Positions 33,213 through 41,497 of a stretch of DNA of 43,250 nucleotides are shown here, in pieces. Every line of letters begins with the position of its first letter. Positions within the stretch are counted from its first letter, which is position 1. Both the position numbers and the translations under genes were made by a program. The notes beneath the pieces are model-generated. The model had not been told where the DNA came from and did no database searches. It saw only the letters and a program-made list of their open reading frames with translations. Origin of the DNA: Veillonellaceae bacterium. GTDB lineage: Bacteria; Bacillota_C; Negativicutes; UBA1444. The DNA lies in the NCBI GenBank assembly GCA_012798135.1, contig JAAZNU010000001.1, positions 1 to 43,250 on the forward strand, read 5' to 3'.

Positions 33213-33908
33213 ATGAATTTGCAAACAGTGATGAACAGTCCGGGAATGTGGTTGGCGTCCAGTGTAATGGTCATCGTGGTGTTAATTCAGAGTACGCTGT
33301 TTTTGCGGGAAGGCTTCAAAGCAGCCGACAAACTGGGGATGGAGCGCGGTTCCTGTGTCAAGGGGATGCGGGCGGCGATGATTACTGCGATCGGACCGTC
33401 GCTGGGACCGGTAGTGATCCTGCTGGCATTGCTGGCGGTATTGGGCGGCCCGACGACCTGGATGCGAATGAACGACATCGGCGCGGCCCGCACCGAGCTG
33501 GCCATGTCGGCGTTGGCGACCAAGGTCATCGGCGTGGACATGCGTTCGGCAGCGTTTGATCTGAAAGCCTTCAGTTACGCCATCTGGGGGATGGCTCTGA
33601 ACAATGCCGGCTGGATGCTGGTGTCGTTGATCTTCGTCAAACGGATGAGTTCGGCCATCAGCAAAATGAACCGGAAATACAATCCGGCCTGGGTGAAATT
33701 GATCATGACAGGCGCGGCGATCGGCCTGTTCGCTTCGCTGTGGAGCCCGGCCCTGATCAAGGGCGGCGGACAGTTTTTCGCCGGTATCGTATCCTTTGCC
33801 TCGATGTTTTTGATCTCAAAATACGCCGGGAAATATCCCCGGCTACAGGAGCCAGCGCTGGGGATCGCGATGCTGATCGGCATGTTCGCGGCGGCCTATT
33901 TCTTCTAA
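33213..33908 (+). CDS. DUF5058 family membrane protein
   Basis: A 231-residue inner-membrane protein with about five or six hydrophobic segments (WLASSVMVIVVLIQSTLFL, AMITAIGPSLGPVVILLALLAVLGG, YAIWGMALNNAGWMLVSLIFV, LIMTGAAIGLFASLW, and the C-terminal GIAMLIGMFAAAYFF, each about 15-25 long). A polar RMNDIGAARTELAMSALA segment after the second helix may be a conserved binding loop. It matches DUF5058, for which no function is known. GAAGGAGGG precedes its ATG. It lies 60 bp after the D-aminoacylase and 55 bp before a second small membrane protein. The pair may be a transporter for the operon's substrate. Confidence 0.8.
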   Translation: MNLQTVMNSPGMWLASSVMVIVVLIQSTLFLREGFKAADKLGMERGSCVKGMRAAMITAIGPSLGPVVILLALLAVLGGPTTWMRMNDIGAARTELAMSALATKVIGVDMRSAAFDLKAFSYAIWGMALNNAGWMLVSLIFVKRMSSAISKMNRKYNPAWVKLIMTGAAIGLFASLWSPALIKGGGQFFAGIVSFASMFLISKYAGKYPRLQEPALGIAMLIGMFAAAYFF

Positions 33909-33963
33909 GAACAAGATATCCACTTATGAAGAGCTCTTAAACAAGTGAATGAGGAGGATCGAC

Positions 33964-34623
33964 ATGGAAAACAGTTATGATTTTTCAGCGCAGTCGGCTC
34001 GAATCGGGACCTTTACGATTATCGCCGGTTTGATCGCCAATTTTGTGCCGGCGCTGTATTTGGCCGGAGTAATCGGCGTGATGCCGCAGTTTACGGATTT
34101 GCTGCAGATTTACGCGGTGGCGCTGAGTGCGTTCGGGATCAGCTGGATCGTGCAGCCACTGTCATTCTATCCGATGCTGGGCATCGGCGGTTCCTATATC
34201 AGCTGGCTGTGCGGCAACGTGGCCGACATCCGGGTGCCGGCGGCGACGATGGCGCAGCGGGCGGCAGGCGCCGAACCGGGAACGCCGGAGGGCGACGTGA
34301 TGGCGACGATCGGCATCGCGGCATCGGTGTTCGTTTCGGTGACCATTTTGACGCTGTTCACGTTCATCGGCTCGGCAATCATGCCGTTGGTGCCGAAATT
34401 CGTGACCAAGGCGTTCGGGTTCATCCTGCCGGCGGTGTTCGGGGCGGTGTATGCTGAACTGTCGCGCAAACACTTTAAGATCGGGCTGCTGACGATTATC
34501 CTGGGCCTGGCAATTACCTTTATTGCCCCGAAGCTGGGCTTGCCGGGTTCGTTGCTGTCAATCTTCATTATCGCCGGCGGCGTCGCTATGGCACGGATCA
34601 TTTTTCTTACCGAAAAAAAATAG
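33964..34623 (+). CDS. Uncharacterised membrane protein, DUF5058 partner
   Basis: A 219-residue protein with about six hydrophobic helices. Two glycine/proline-rich stretches, LSFYPMLGIGGSYISWLCGN (about 65-85) and FGFILPAVFGAVYAEL, look like re-entrant or pore segments, as in carriers. The loop after the first, NVADIRVPAATMAQRAAGAEPGTPEGD, is long and charged. I do not recognise a named family. GAGGAGG lies 6 nt before ATG 33964. It is the last gene of the operon that begins at 26654. With DUF5058 it makes a two-subunit membrane complex plausible; export of an acid or import of an N-acylamino acid are both possible. Confidence 0.7.
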   Translation: MENSYDFSAQSARIGTFTIIAGLIANFVPALYLAGVIGVMPQFTDLLQIYAVALSAFGISWIVQPLSFYPMLGIGGSYISWLCGNVADIRVPAATMAQRAAGAEPGTPEGDVMATIGIAASVFVSVTILTLFTFIGSAIMPLVPKFVTKAFGFILPAVFGAVYAELSRKHFKIGLLTIILGLAITFIAPKLGLPGSLLSIFIIAGGVAMARIIFLTEKK

Positions 34624-34737
34624 CACTCAGCGGGTCAGGCCCGGCAAGACAGCCCCCCCATGCCGTGTCTGGCCCGTTGTAACAAAAAAATCCTGGGCCG
34701 CCGGCGTTTCGGAGATTTTTTCACGGACGTGCTTCTC

Positions 34738-34746
34738 TGATATAAT
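34738..34746 (+). promoter_or_regulatory. Extended -10 promoter of the TRIC-family gene
   Basis: TGATATAAT (TATAAT at 34741-34746). The expected transcription start near 34753 leaves no leader for the ATG at 34755, which supports TTG 34779 as the true start. Upstream, 34631-34678 holds a complex imperfect hairpin that may end the DUF5058 operon. Confidence 0.65.
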
Positions 34747-34778
34747 AACCAGAGATGGGAAGAGAGGAGGCGCACGGA

Positions 34779-35390
34779 TTGCTGTGGCAAATTCTTGAGG
34801 TCACCGGCACCATTGCGTTCGCGGTGGCCGGCTCGTTGGTGGCGATCAAAAAACGTCTGGACATTTTTGGCGTGGCCATGCTGGCGGTCACCACCGCGGT
34901 GGGCGGCGGGATGATCCGGGACGTTCTGCTGGGCAATGTACCGCCGCTGGCCTTTCGCAACCCGACGTTCATCTTGCTGAGCCTGGCGGTGGCGGGCGTC
35001 GTTTCGATTTACGTCATCCCGGTGGCCCGCCAAAAGACGATGCTGACGATCTGCGACGCGCTCGGCCTGGGCGCTTTCACGGTGACCGGCGCCAGTCTGG
35101 CCTTGGTGCACGACAACCTGCTGCTGGTCATCGTTTTGGGAGTGACGACCGGCATTGGCGGCGGTGTGTTGCGGGACATTTTCATCCGGGAAATTCCGTT
35201 GGTCTTCCACAAGGAGATTTACGCGGTGGCCGCCGGCATCGGCGCGTTGGCGTTCTATGGGCTGCAGCTGGTCATGCCGGAGGGACAGGCCTTGTATCCG
35301 GCATTTCTCATTATTGTGGCTATTCGCCTGGTCAGCGTCTATTATGGTGTCAATTTGCCACGGATCCGGCCCTTTCCTCACGACCGATGA
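34779..35390 (+). CDS. Trimeric intracellular cation (TRIC) channel family protein, YicG-like
   Basis: A 203-residue membrane protein with seven hydrophobic helices arranged as two repeats. Each repeat carries the family signature: AVTTAVGGGMIRDVLLGNVPP (in pieces at about residues 35-55) and TTGIGGGVLRDIFIREIPLVF at about 122-142. The bacterial relatives were called UPF0126 or glycine transporters; TRIC homologues conduct K+. TTG 34779 is chosen because AGGAGG lies 8 nt upstream of it; the frame extends to an ATG at 34755 that would sit at the transcription start. It has its own promoter and is not clearly part of the catabolic operons. Confidence 0.88.
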   Translation: MLWQILEVTGTIAFAVAGSLVAIKKRLDIFGVAMLAVTTAVGGGMIRDVLLGNVPPLAFRNPTFILLSLAVAGVVSIYVIPVARQKTMLTICDALGLGAFTVTGASLALVHDNLLLVIVLGVTTGIGGGVLRDIFIREIPLVFHKEIYAVAAGIGALAFYGLQLVMPEGQALYPAFLIIVAIRLVSVYYGVNLPRIRPFPHDR

Positions 35391-35510
35391 AACTGGACGC
35401 TTGAAGAAATGCCAGATGAGGGATCGCGCTGGAACGTGGATTGCGAAACGGACGTTGCAACTGCCGGAAGTCTGTTAAGCGGCAGGCCTTATTAACACGG
35501 AGGTGGTGTC

Positions 35511-35929
35511 ATGCCAATTTCGGTCGTCGCGACAGGCGACTCCCTGCTTACGCAAAGATTACCGCGCAATGATGAACGGTGTCTGAACCTGAAAGCCATT
35601 TTGGAAAAATTCGATATGGAGACATGACGGACTTTTAACCACCATGTTCGCCACCGGAAGGCATCGGCACTCTCCGAGGTCATGGCCCCCATATTCTGTG
35701 TGGGTTTGCGGTTTATAAACATCACCTGATATTCTACAGTTTTGGCGATTTTATCATTCAGAACGATTCCGTTCGCTCTCGGATTCGATCGAAAACGATT
35801 GCTCAGAGGCGCCCGGAACTGGCCTCGCAAGAAGATGGCGAACGAATTCTGAACGAGTTGGCCGTGCTTTCGGAGGAATTTGGCACAAAGATCGAAATCC
35901 GCAACGGCCGTGGGTATATCCGTTTATAA
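35511..35929 (+). pseudogene. Broken CapA-family (poly-gamma-glutamate-type) gene
   Basis: The 611-bp gap from 35391 to 36001 holds two pieces of one gene. The 5' piece (35511-35627), behind GGAGG, reads MPISVVATGDSLLTQRLPRN and so on for 38 residues, the usual CapA-like start. The 3' piece, in another frame (about 35642-35929), reads GHGPHILCGFAVYKHH, LIFYSFGDFIIQND and ILNELAVLSEEFGTKIEIRN, the usual CapA end with the conserved GHGPH and FYSxGxFI. A frameshift and a large internal deletion have removed the metal-binding core. CapA proteins are metallophosphatase-fold enzymes linked to poly-gamma-glutamate. The ribosome site is intact, so decay is recent or the short peptide is still made. 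Confidence 0.85.
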
Positions 35930-36001
35930 GATCTATTTGGCAAGCCGCACGAAAAACCGCGAAATAAGCGGCGGACAATACAGAGAGCAAGGTGAACGCT
36001 G

Positions 36002-37093
36002 TTGAATCATGCCCTGACATTTTTTCTCGCATTTTCGGCATGTTTCGCCTTCAGCCGGACCGTAAGGGCCGCTGGGGCGCAAAACGGAAAAAATGATAAG
36101 CCGAACATCGCCGTTCTGGCCACCGGTGGCACCATCGCCAGTCGCGGCGTCAACAGCCTGATGCTGACCGATTACGGACGCAGTACGGGAATGCAGCCGG
36201 TGGACGTCCAAGGTCTCATTGCCGCCGTTCCGGAACTGGAGGCCTTTGCGAATATCACCAGTGAACAGGTATGCAACATCGGCAGTTCCAAACTTAGCCT
36301 GGAAAACTGGCTGAGTTTGGCGAAACGTACGAATGAACTGCTCGCGTCGGCGGCAGTGGACGGCGTGGTGATCACTCACGGCACCGATACGCTGGAGGAG
36401 ACGGCATATTTTTTGCATCTGGTTGTAAAGAGTGACAAACCGGTCGTCTTGGTCGGTTCCATGTTGCCAGCAACCGGATTGAGCGCCGATGGACCGATCA
36501 ATCTGGCCAATGCCGTGGCGTTGGCGGCGAGTCCTGCGTCGCACGGCAGAGGAGTCATGGTTTGTCTGAACCAGCAGATCAGCGGCGCGTTCGGCGTAAC
36601 CAAAACCAACACGACCAATGTGGCTGCGTTTAAATGTCCTGATACCGGCTATCTCGGTCATATGCAAGATTTCCGACCCTTCTTTCTGGCGGGGCCGGCG
36701 CAAAAACACACATATCAAACGGAATTTGACGTGTCGTCGGTGACGGTTCTGCCCCGCGTGGACGTGAACTACGCGACGCTTGGCTCCGACGGACTGCTGA
36801 TCGATGCCGCTGTCGCGGCGGGCGCCCGAGGGATCGTCAATGCTGGCATGGGGCACGGCAACATGTCCGCGACGACAATGAACAGCCTTAAGGAAGCCCG
36901 CCGAAAAGGGGTGGCAGTCGTTGTTGGTTCGCGAGTGGGCTCGGGCCTTGTGACGCCGACCGGACAGTTCACGCGAGCTGGGTTTGTATCCGCCATGTTA
37001 CATAACGTTCAAAAGGCGCGGGTACTGCTGATGCTGGCTCTGACCATAACGGATGACGTGCAGGAAATACAACGCATGTTCAATGAATACTGA
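36002..37093 (+). CDS. ansB: Exported L-asparaginase, type II
   Basis: It hydrolyses L-asparagine (and often glutamine) to the acid and ammonia. A signal peptide (MNHALTFFLAFSACFAFSRT, cleavage near VRAAGAQ) sends it to the periplasm, which implies a diderm envelope. The 363-residue protein has the two catalytic motifs ATGGTIAS with Thr44 and ITHGTDTLEE with Thr128/Asp129, then GSMLPATGLSADGP and a C-terminal SRVGSG loop. The start is TTG 36002, since AAGGTGA lies 6 nt upstream and no ATG fits. It lies 115 bp before the GntR gene at 37208. A CGGACAAT box is at 35972. The aspartate it makes could enter through DcuC-type carriers. Confidence 0.93.
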   Translation: MNHALTFFLAFSACFAFSRTVRAAGAQNGKNDKPNIAVLATGGTIASRGVNSLMLTDYGRSTGMQPVDVQGLIAAVPELEAFANITSEQVCNIGSSKLSLENWLSLAKRTNELLASAAVDGVVITHGTDTLEETAYFLHLVVKSDKPVVLVGSMLPATGLSADGPINLANAVALAASPASHGRGVMVCLNQQISGAFGVTKTNTTNVAAFKCPDTGYLGHMQDFRPFFLAGPAQKHTYQTEFDVSSVTVLPRVDVNYATLGSDGLLIDAAVAAGARGIVNAGMGHGNMSATTMNSLKEARRKGVAVVVGSRVGSGLVTPTGQFTRAGFVSAMLHNVQKARVLLMLALTITDDVQEIQRMFNEY

Positions 37094-37142
37094 CGGGTTG
37101 ATAACCTTGATTGCGCAAGCAAAGGGAGAATTTTACGACCAA

Positions 37143-37175
37143 CGAAAATTTTGTATACATTCGAAAATCGTATTT
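37143..37175 (+). promoter_or_regulatory. Partial operator copies before the second GntR gene
   Basis: CGAAAAT at 37143-37149 and TTCGAAAATCG at 37160-37170 share the core of the 20-bp sites at 26574 and 37925 (11 bases identical for the second). They lie 40-65 bp before the GntR start, so the regulator probably controls its own gene. Confidence 0.55.
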
Positions 37176-37207
37176 ACAGGACTGAAAAAAACAGCTATAG
37201 TGGGAGT

Positions 37208-37873
37208 ATGAAACAGTACAACTTTAAAACCCAGATCCAAACCTCATATTGTACCTTGCCGGGGATGATCATGCACAGTCTGCGCGAGGCCATTCTGTCC
37301 GGTGAATTGCCGGGCGGCTTTCAGCTGAAGCAGGAGGAACTGGCGTCGAAGTTCAACGTCAGCATGAGCGCCTTGCGGGAAGCACTGAAAAGCCTGGAAG
37401 CGGAAGGCCTGGTCAAGTTCTATCCCAATCGGGGCGCAGTGGTCAGTGAACTGTCAGCGACCGAGGCGCAGGAGATTTTTGATATTCGCCTGTATCTGGA
37501 ACTGGGTGCGCTGGAACTGGCGATCCCCAATCTAAATGCAGCGGAGTTGGCGATCGCCGCCGAACTGTTGCAGGAAGCCGACGGCGAAAGCGAGGGCCAG
37601 CGTTGGAGCTCTCTGAACTGGCAGTTTCATGAGACGTTGTACCGCGCGGCCAACCGGCCAAAACTGCTGTCACTCATCCGGACTATGCACAATAATGTGG
37701 AGCGTTATATGCGGCTATATCTGTCGACGCTGCATCACCAGGAGAAATCGCAGAAGGAGCACCGACTCCTGCTCACGGCCTGCACCGACGGCGACGTCAA
37801 GGCGGCGCAGAAAGTCCTGCGCAAGCATATGACCGATGCCAAGAAAAATCTGAGCCGATATCTGGAACGATAG
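37208..37873 (+). CDS. GntR family transcriptional regulator, FCD (FadR) type
   Basis: A 221-residue regulator with an N-terminal winged helix (MIMHSLREAILSGELPGG, LKQEELASKFNVSMSALREALKSLEAEG; about residues 15-75) and a helical FCD ligand domain (DIRLYLELGALELAIPN, then WQFHETLYRAANRPKL and EHRLLLTACTDGDVKAAQKVLRKHM, with metal-ligand histidines). ATG 37208 is the only ATG, but its Shine-Dalgarno GGGAG is too close; a TTG at 37151 would fall in the operator. It stands directly before the glycyl radical enzyme gene. Copies of CGAAAAT repeats flank it, and an identical site lies 11 kb upstream, so it probably governs both operons. The ligand should be the substrate of the glycyl radical enzyme or of the M20/D-aminoacylase route. 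Confidence 0.88.
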   Translation: MKQYNFKTQIQTSYCTLPGMIMHSLREAILSGELPGGFQLKQEELASKFNVSMSALREALKSLEAEGLVKFYPNRGAVVSELSATEAQEIFDIRLYLELGALELAIPNLNAAELAIAAELLQEADGESEGQRWSSLNWQFHETLYRAANRPKLLSLIRTMHNNVERYMRLYLSTLHHQEKSQKEHRLLLTACTDGDVKAAQKVLRKHMTDAKKNLSRYLER

Positions 37874-37924
37874 ACTGTCGGGAATCGGATCGCATGAACC
37901 AAAGTTGCCGATGGTAACCAAAAA

Positions 37925-37944
37925 TATTTTCGAAAATCGAAAAT
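37925..37944 (+). promoter_or_regulatory. Candidate operator before the glycyl radical enzyme gene
   Basis: TATTTTCGAAAATCGAAAAT, identical over 20 bases to 26574-26593, 59 bp before the start at 38003. It combines the palindrome ATTTTCGAAAAT with a tandem second CGAAAAT. Confidence 0.7.
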
Positions 37945-38002
37945 TACAGCAAGCCAAACCGTCCCGTCAAAGCGGGAGTTAAAGTAAAAGGAGGCATCTC
38001 TC

Positions 38003-40372
38003 ATGTCCACGCAACGAATTGCCGAATTCAAAAAATCCTACATTGATTCCAAACCGTCCATCAGTGTGAAACGGGCCTTGGCCTTTACGGCTTCGCACAA
38101 GCAAACCGAAGGCGAAGCGGTGATCATCCGGCGGGCGAAAGCCTTCAAGGCGGTCTGCGAAACCATCCCGGCAACTATTTTCGATCATGAGTTGATCGTC
38201 GGGGCGATCGGCGAATTTCGCAAATGCGGGATCGTTTGTCCGGAGTATTCCTGGCAATGGGTGGACAAGGAGATGGACTCCTTCGCCAGCCGCAACCAAG
38301 ATCCGTACTGCATCGACGACATCACCAAACGCACGTTGCGCAACGAGGTGTTCCCGTATTGGCAGGGCAAGTCGCTGGAGGAAACCTTCCTGTCACGGCT
38401 GAATCCTGAAACCGCCAATATCCTGGTAGATACCGGCATCATCGACAACGACTCCAAATGGCGCAATGCGGTCGGCGAAGTCACCGCCGACTATCAGGAC
38501 GTTATCTTCAAGAAAGGTTTCGGCGGACTCCGGGCCGAGGCGCTGGCGCACTTGGCGGAACTGGAGCCGGTGACCGTCGAAGCGATGGAGAAGATCAATT
38601 TTTACCGGGCGGCGGTGTTGGTTTCGGAAGGCATTATTACGCTTGCGAACCGCTATGCCGACCAGGCGGAGCAATTGGCCCGGACAGAACAGGATGCCGG
38701 CCGCAAGGCGGAACTGTTGGCGATCGCCGGGAATTGCCGGCGGGTGCCGGAACAGCCGCCGACCACCTTTTATGAGGCGATCCAGATGGTGTGGTTCACC
38801 CAGTTGGGCTCCATTTTGTCCGAGAATTCGCTGGCCCTGAATCTGGGCCGGTTCGACCAGTACATGCATCCGTATTTCGCCGCCGACATCGAGAAGGGCA
38901 TTTTGACCAAGGAGCAGGCGCAGGAACTGATCGAGGCGCTGTGGATCAAGCTGTCGGAATGGGTGTGGGCCATTTCCAGCAACACCGCCAAGTTTTTCGC
39001 CGGCTACAATTCATTCCAGAATCTGACCGTGGGCGGTCGGACGCGGGACGGCCGGGATGCTACCAACGAACTGTCGTACATGTGTCTGCAAGCGACGGCA
39101 AATGTGAAAACCCATCAGCCCGGCCTGAGCGTACGGATCCATCCAGATAGCCCGGACGAGTTTATGCTGGCGGTGTGTCGATTGATCAGTGCCGGCACCG
39201 GCTTCCCAGCCGTGCACAATGACCGGGTCGGCTCGGCCATGCTGGTGGCGGCGGGACTGTCTCCCGAAGATGCGCGGGACTGGAGCAACTGCGGCTGCGT
39301 AGTACCGCATTTTCGCAAGATTGGAGAATGGACCTCGGCGGTTAGCGTCAATCTGGCGGCGGCGGTCGAATACGCCCTGAACCAGGGGAAAAGCCGCATC
39401 GACGGCAAACAGATGGGGCTGGTCGAACAACCGGCGGCGGAATTTGCCAGCTATGAAGAAGTGAAGGCGGCCGTGTTCCGGCAAATTGCCTATCTGGTAA
39501 AGCATTCCGTCATCGGCACGATCACGGCTCAGCAAATCCATGCGGAAATGGTGCCCCGGCCGTACCTGTCCCTGTTGGTGGACGGCTGTCTGGAAAAAGG
39601 CAAAGATTTGAGCAAGGGCGGCGCGAAATACAATGTCGGCCCGGTTCTCACCGGCATCGGCGTGGCCGATATGGCGAATTCCCTGGCCATGATCCGGAAA
39701 CTGGTGTTTGAAGAGAAAAAAAGCACACTGGCCGAGATCTGCGCGGCGCTGGACGCCGACTGGGTGGGGTATGAGGAACTGCGGCAGGCGGCCTTGGCCT
39801 GTCCCAAATACGGCAACGACATCGACACTGTCGATTCGATTGCCGTGGAAATTTCCGAGTTTTACCACCGGGAAATCCACGCCTATAAAGACTATTTCGG
39901 TTCGCCGTTCAATTCGGCGTTCATGGGCATCTCCAACTACATTCCGGCCGGCAGCGTGATCGGTGCGACGCCCGACGGCCGGAAGTCCGGGACTCCTCTG
40001 ACGGAAGGCGTCTCACCGCATGCTGGCACCGACCTGACCAGCCCCACCGCGGCGATGCGGTCGGTGGCCAAGATCAACCACGACGTCCACTCCGGCGGCA
40101 CCTTGCTCAATGTGAAACTGGCGCCGGAACTGCTGAAAACCGAGCGGAATCTGAAAAATTTAGCCGCCATCATCCGGGCCTACTTTGCCTTGGGCGCGTT
40201 CCATGTCCAGTTCAATGTGATCTCGGCCGAAACGCTGCGAAAAGCACAGGAACATCCGGAAGACTATCGCGACATGCTGGTCCGGGTCGCCGGCTACAGC
40301 ACCCAGTTCGTCAATCTGTCCCGCGAGGCGCAGGACGCCATCATCGAAAGAACGACCTATGAAGCCATGTAA
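38003..40372 (+). CDS. Glycyl radical enzyme of the pyruvate formate-lyase family, unknown substrate
   Basis: A 789-residue protein with the full ten-stranded barrel layout. The radical site is Gly764 in RVAGYSTQFVNLS near the C-terminus. The thiyl cysteine is Cys432 in SNCGCVVPHF. In dehydratases and decarboxylases (CutC, HypD, PD/GD, HPAD) that cysteine is followed by a Glu two residues on (CxE); here the place is Val434. In PFL two cysteines are adjacent; here Cys430 and Cys432 flank a glycine. So neither standard chemistry can be assigned; a C-C lyase or X-succinate-synthase-like reaction is possible. AAAGGAGG precedes ATG 38003. The activase gene overlaps its end by 14 bp. Confidence 0.9.
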   Translation: MSTQRIAEFKKSYIDSKPSISVKRALAFTASHKQTEGEAVIIRRAKAFKAVCETIPATIFDHELIVGAIGEFRKCGIVCPEYSWQWVDKEMDSFASRNQDPYCIDDITKRTLRNEVFPYWQGKSLEETFLSRLNPETANILVDTGIIDNDSKWRNAVGEVTADYQDVIFKKGFGGLRAEALAHLAELEPVTVEAMEKINFYRAAVLVSEGIITLANRYADQAEQLARTEQDAGRKAELLAIAGNCRRVPEQPPTTFYEAIQMVWFTQLGSILSENSLALNLGRFDQYMHPYFAADIEKGILTKEQAQELIEALWIKLSEWVWAISSNTAKFFAGYNSFQNLTVGGRTRDGRDATNELSYMCLQATANVKTHQPGLSVRIHPDSPDEFMLAVCRLISAGTGFPAVHNDRVGSAMLVAAGLSPEDARDWSNCGCVVPHFRKIGEWTSAVSVNLAAAVEYALNQGKSRIDGKQMGLVEQPAAEFASYEEVKAAVFRQIAYLVKHSVIGTITAQQIHAEMVPRPYLSLLVDGCLEKGKDLSKGGAKYNVGPVLTGIGVADMANSLAMIRKLVFEEKKSTLAEICAALDADWVGYEELRQAALACPKYGNDIDTVDSIAVEISEFYHREIHAYKDYFGSPFNSAFMGISNYIPAGSVIGATPDGRKSGTPLTEGVSPHAGTDLTSPTAAMRSVAKINHDVHSGGTLLNVKLAPELLKTERNLKNLAAIIRAYFALGAFHVQFNVISAETLRKAQEHPEDYRDMLVRVAGYSTQFVNLSREAQDAIIERTTYEAM

Positions 40373-41264
40373 CGGCACGATCTTCCAGATCCAGCGTTGG
40401 TCGGTCAACGATGGGGAAGGGATTCGGAGCACGGTTTTCTTCAAAGGCTGCCCACTGCGTTGCCAGTGGTGCGCCAATCCCGAATCCTGGAACGGCCGGC
40501 CGGAAGTCCTGTATTTCCGGGAACGGTGCAGCGGCTGCGGCCGTTGCGCCACGGTCTGCCCGACCGGCGCGGCCACCCTGGTTGGCGGCAAAAGCGAACT
40601 GGACCGGACCCGATGTACGGCCTGTTTCCAATGTTGCGAAGTGTGTCCGACCGGTGCGCGAAAGAAAATGGGTTCGACTTTGAGCGTCGGCGAGGTGTTG
40701 GCCGTCATCAAGCGGGACGCCATCTTTTACCGGGAGTCCGGCGGCGGCGTCACTTTTTCCGGCGGCGAGCCCTTCGCCCAGATGGAGTTCCTGCGGCAAC
40801 TGGCGACGGCTTGTCAGCGTCTGGGCATCGACACCGCCGTTGAAACCAGTGGTTATTTCGACTGGGAACAGGCCCGGGACATCATTGCGGGGTTGGACGC
40901 GGTGTTCGTGGACATCAAACATATGGACGACGAAGTGCACACCGCCCGGACCGGGGTCGGCAACCGGCGGATTCTGGCGAATGTCGCGGCGATTTCCCGG
41001 CTGAATCCCAACACGATCGTCCGCGTTCCCCTGATCGAGGAAGTAAACGCCACCGAGCAGAATATCCGCCAACTGGGCGAATTTTTGAAGCAGCATACGC
41101 AAGTGGCCGGCGTGGAGCTACTGCCGTATCATGAGTTCGGTGAATCCAAATATCGCGCCGTCGGCGCGGTAGGTCACAAGTTCACGACGCCGGATGCGGC
41201 AAAAATCGAACAGCTGAAGGAAATCTTGAGCGAATGCGGAATTGCGATTGCCGATTTTAAATAA
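40359..41264 (+). CDS. Glycyl radical enzyme activase (radical SAM)
   Basis: It generates the glycyl radical on the enzyme encoded just before it, using S-adenosylmethionine and a reduced [4Fe-4S] cluster. The 301-residue protein has the radical SAM motif CPLRCQWC (Cys31, 35, 38) and an inserted double ferredoxin-type domain (Cys57, 60, 63, 67 and Cys86, 89, 92, 96), as in activases of the CutD/HypE type but not in PflA. GGGVTFSGGEPFAQ is the SAM amino-group loop, and TSGYF and DIKHMDD follow. The ATG overlaps the preceding gene by 14 bp, so translation is coupled and the pairing is certain. A terminator follows. Confidence 0.95.
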   Translation: MKPCNGTIFQIQRWSVNDGEGIRSTVFFKGCPLRCQWCANPESWNGRPEVLYFRERCSGCGRCATVCPTGAATLVGGKSELDRTRCTACFQCCEVCPTGARKKMGSTLSVGEVLAVIKRDAIFYRESGGGVTFSGGEPFAQMEFLRQLATACQRLGIDTAVETSGYFDWEQARDIIAGLDAVFVDIKHMDDEVHTARTGVGNRRILANVAAISRLNPNTIVRVPLIEEVNATEQNIRQLGEFLKQHTQVAGVELLPYHEFGESKYRAVGAVGHKFTTPDAAKIEQLKEILSECGIAIADFK

Positions 41265-41279
41265 AATAAGGGACCAGGC

Positions 41280-41316
41280 AAGGCCTGCCGACGGTTTCGT
41301 CGGCAGGCCTTGTGTT
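41280..41316 (+). terminator. Terminator after the activase gene
   Basis: A perfect 14-bp stem (41280-41293 with 41298-41311), a GTTT loop and a weak GTGTTT tail. The rest of the 427-bp gap to 41691 holds a PucR relic (41498-41650) and, at 41318-41497, nothing I can identify. Confidence 0.75.
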
Positions 41317-41497
41317 TAAAATTGAGCCGGTTGTTGTTTTGAGCCGGGCCGGCCCCAAACCCGAAAGTTTGATGTAACCATCGCCGGGGTGCGATTATCG
41401 TTTTCAGAGTATCGGCAGGAGTCCGGAGTGGTGGCAGAGAAGGTAACCTATAGATGAGAAATCTCCTTCTACTGAAGCGATGTTGTTCGCGGATTAA

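Noticed and set aside
38003..40372. pflB (pyruvate formate-lyase)
   Set aside because: The adjacent Cys-Cys pair of PFL is missing and the activase has the double ferredoxin domain that PflA lacks.
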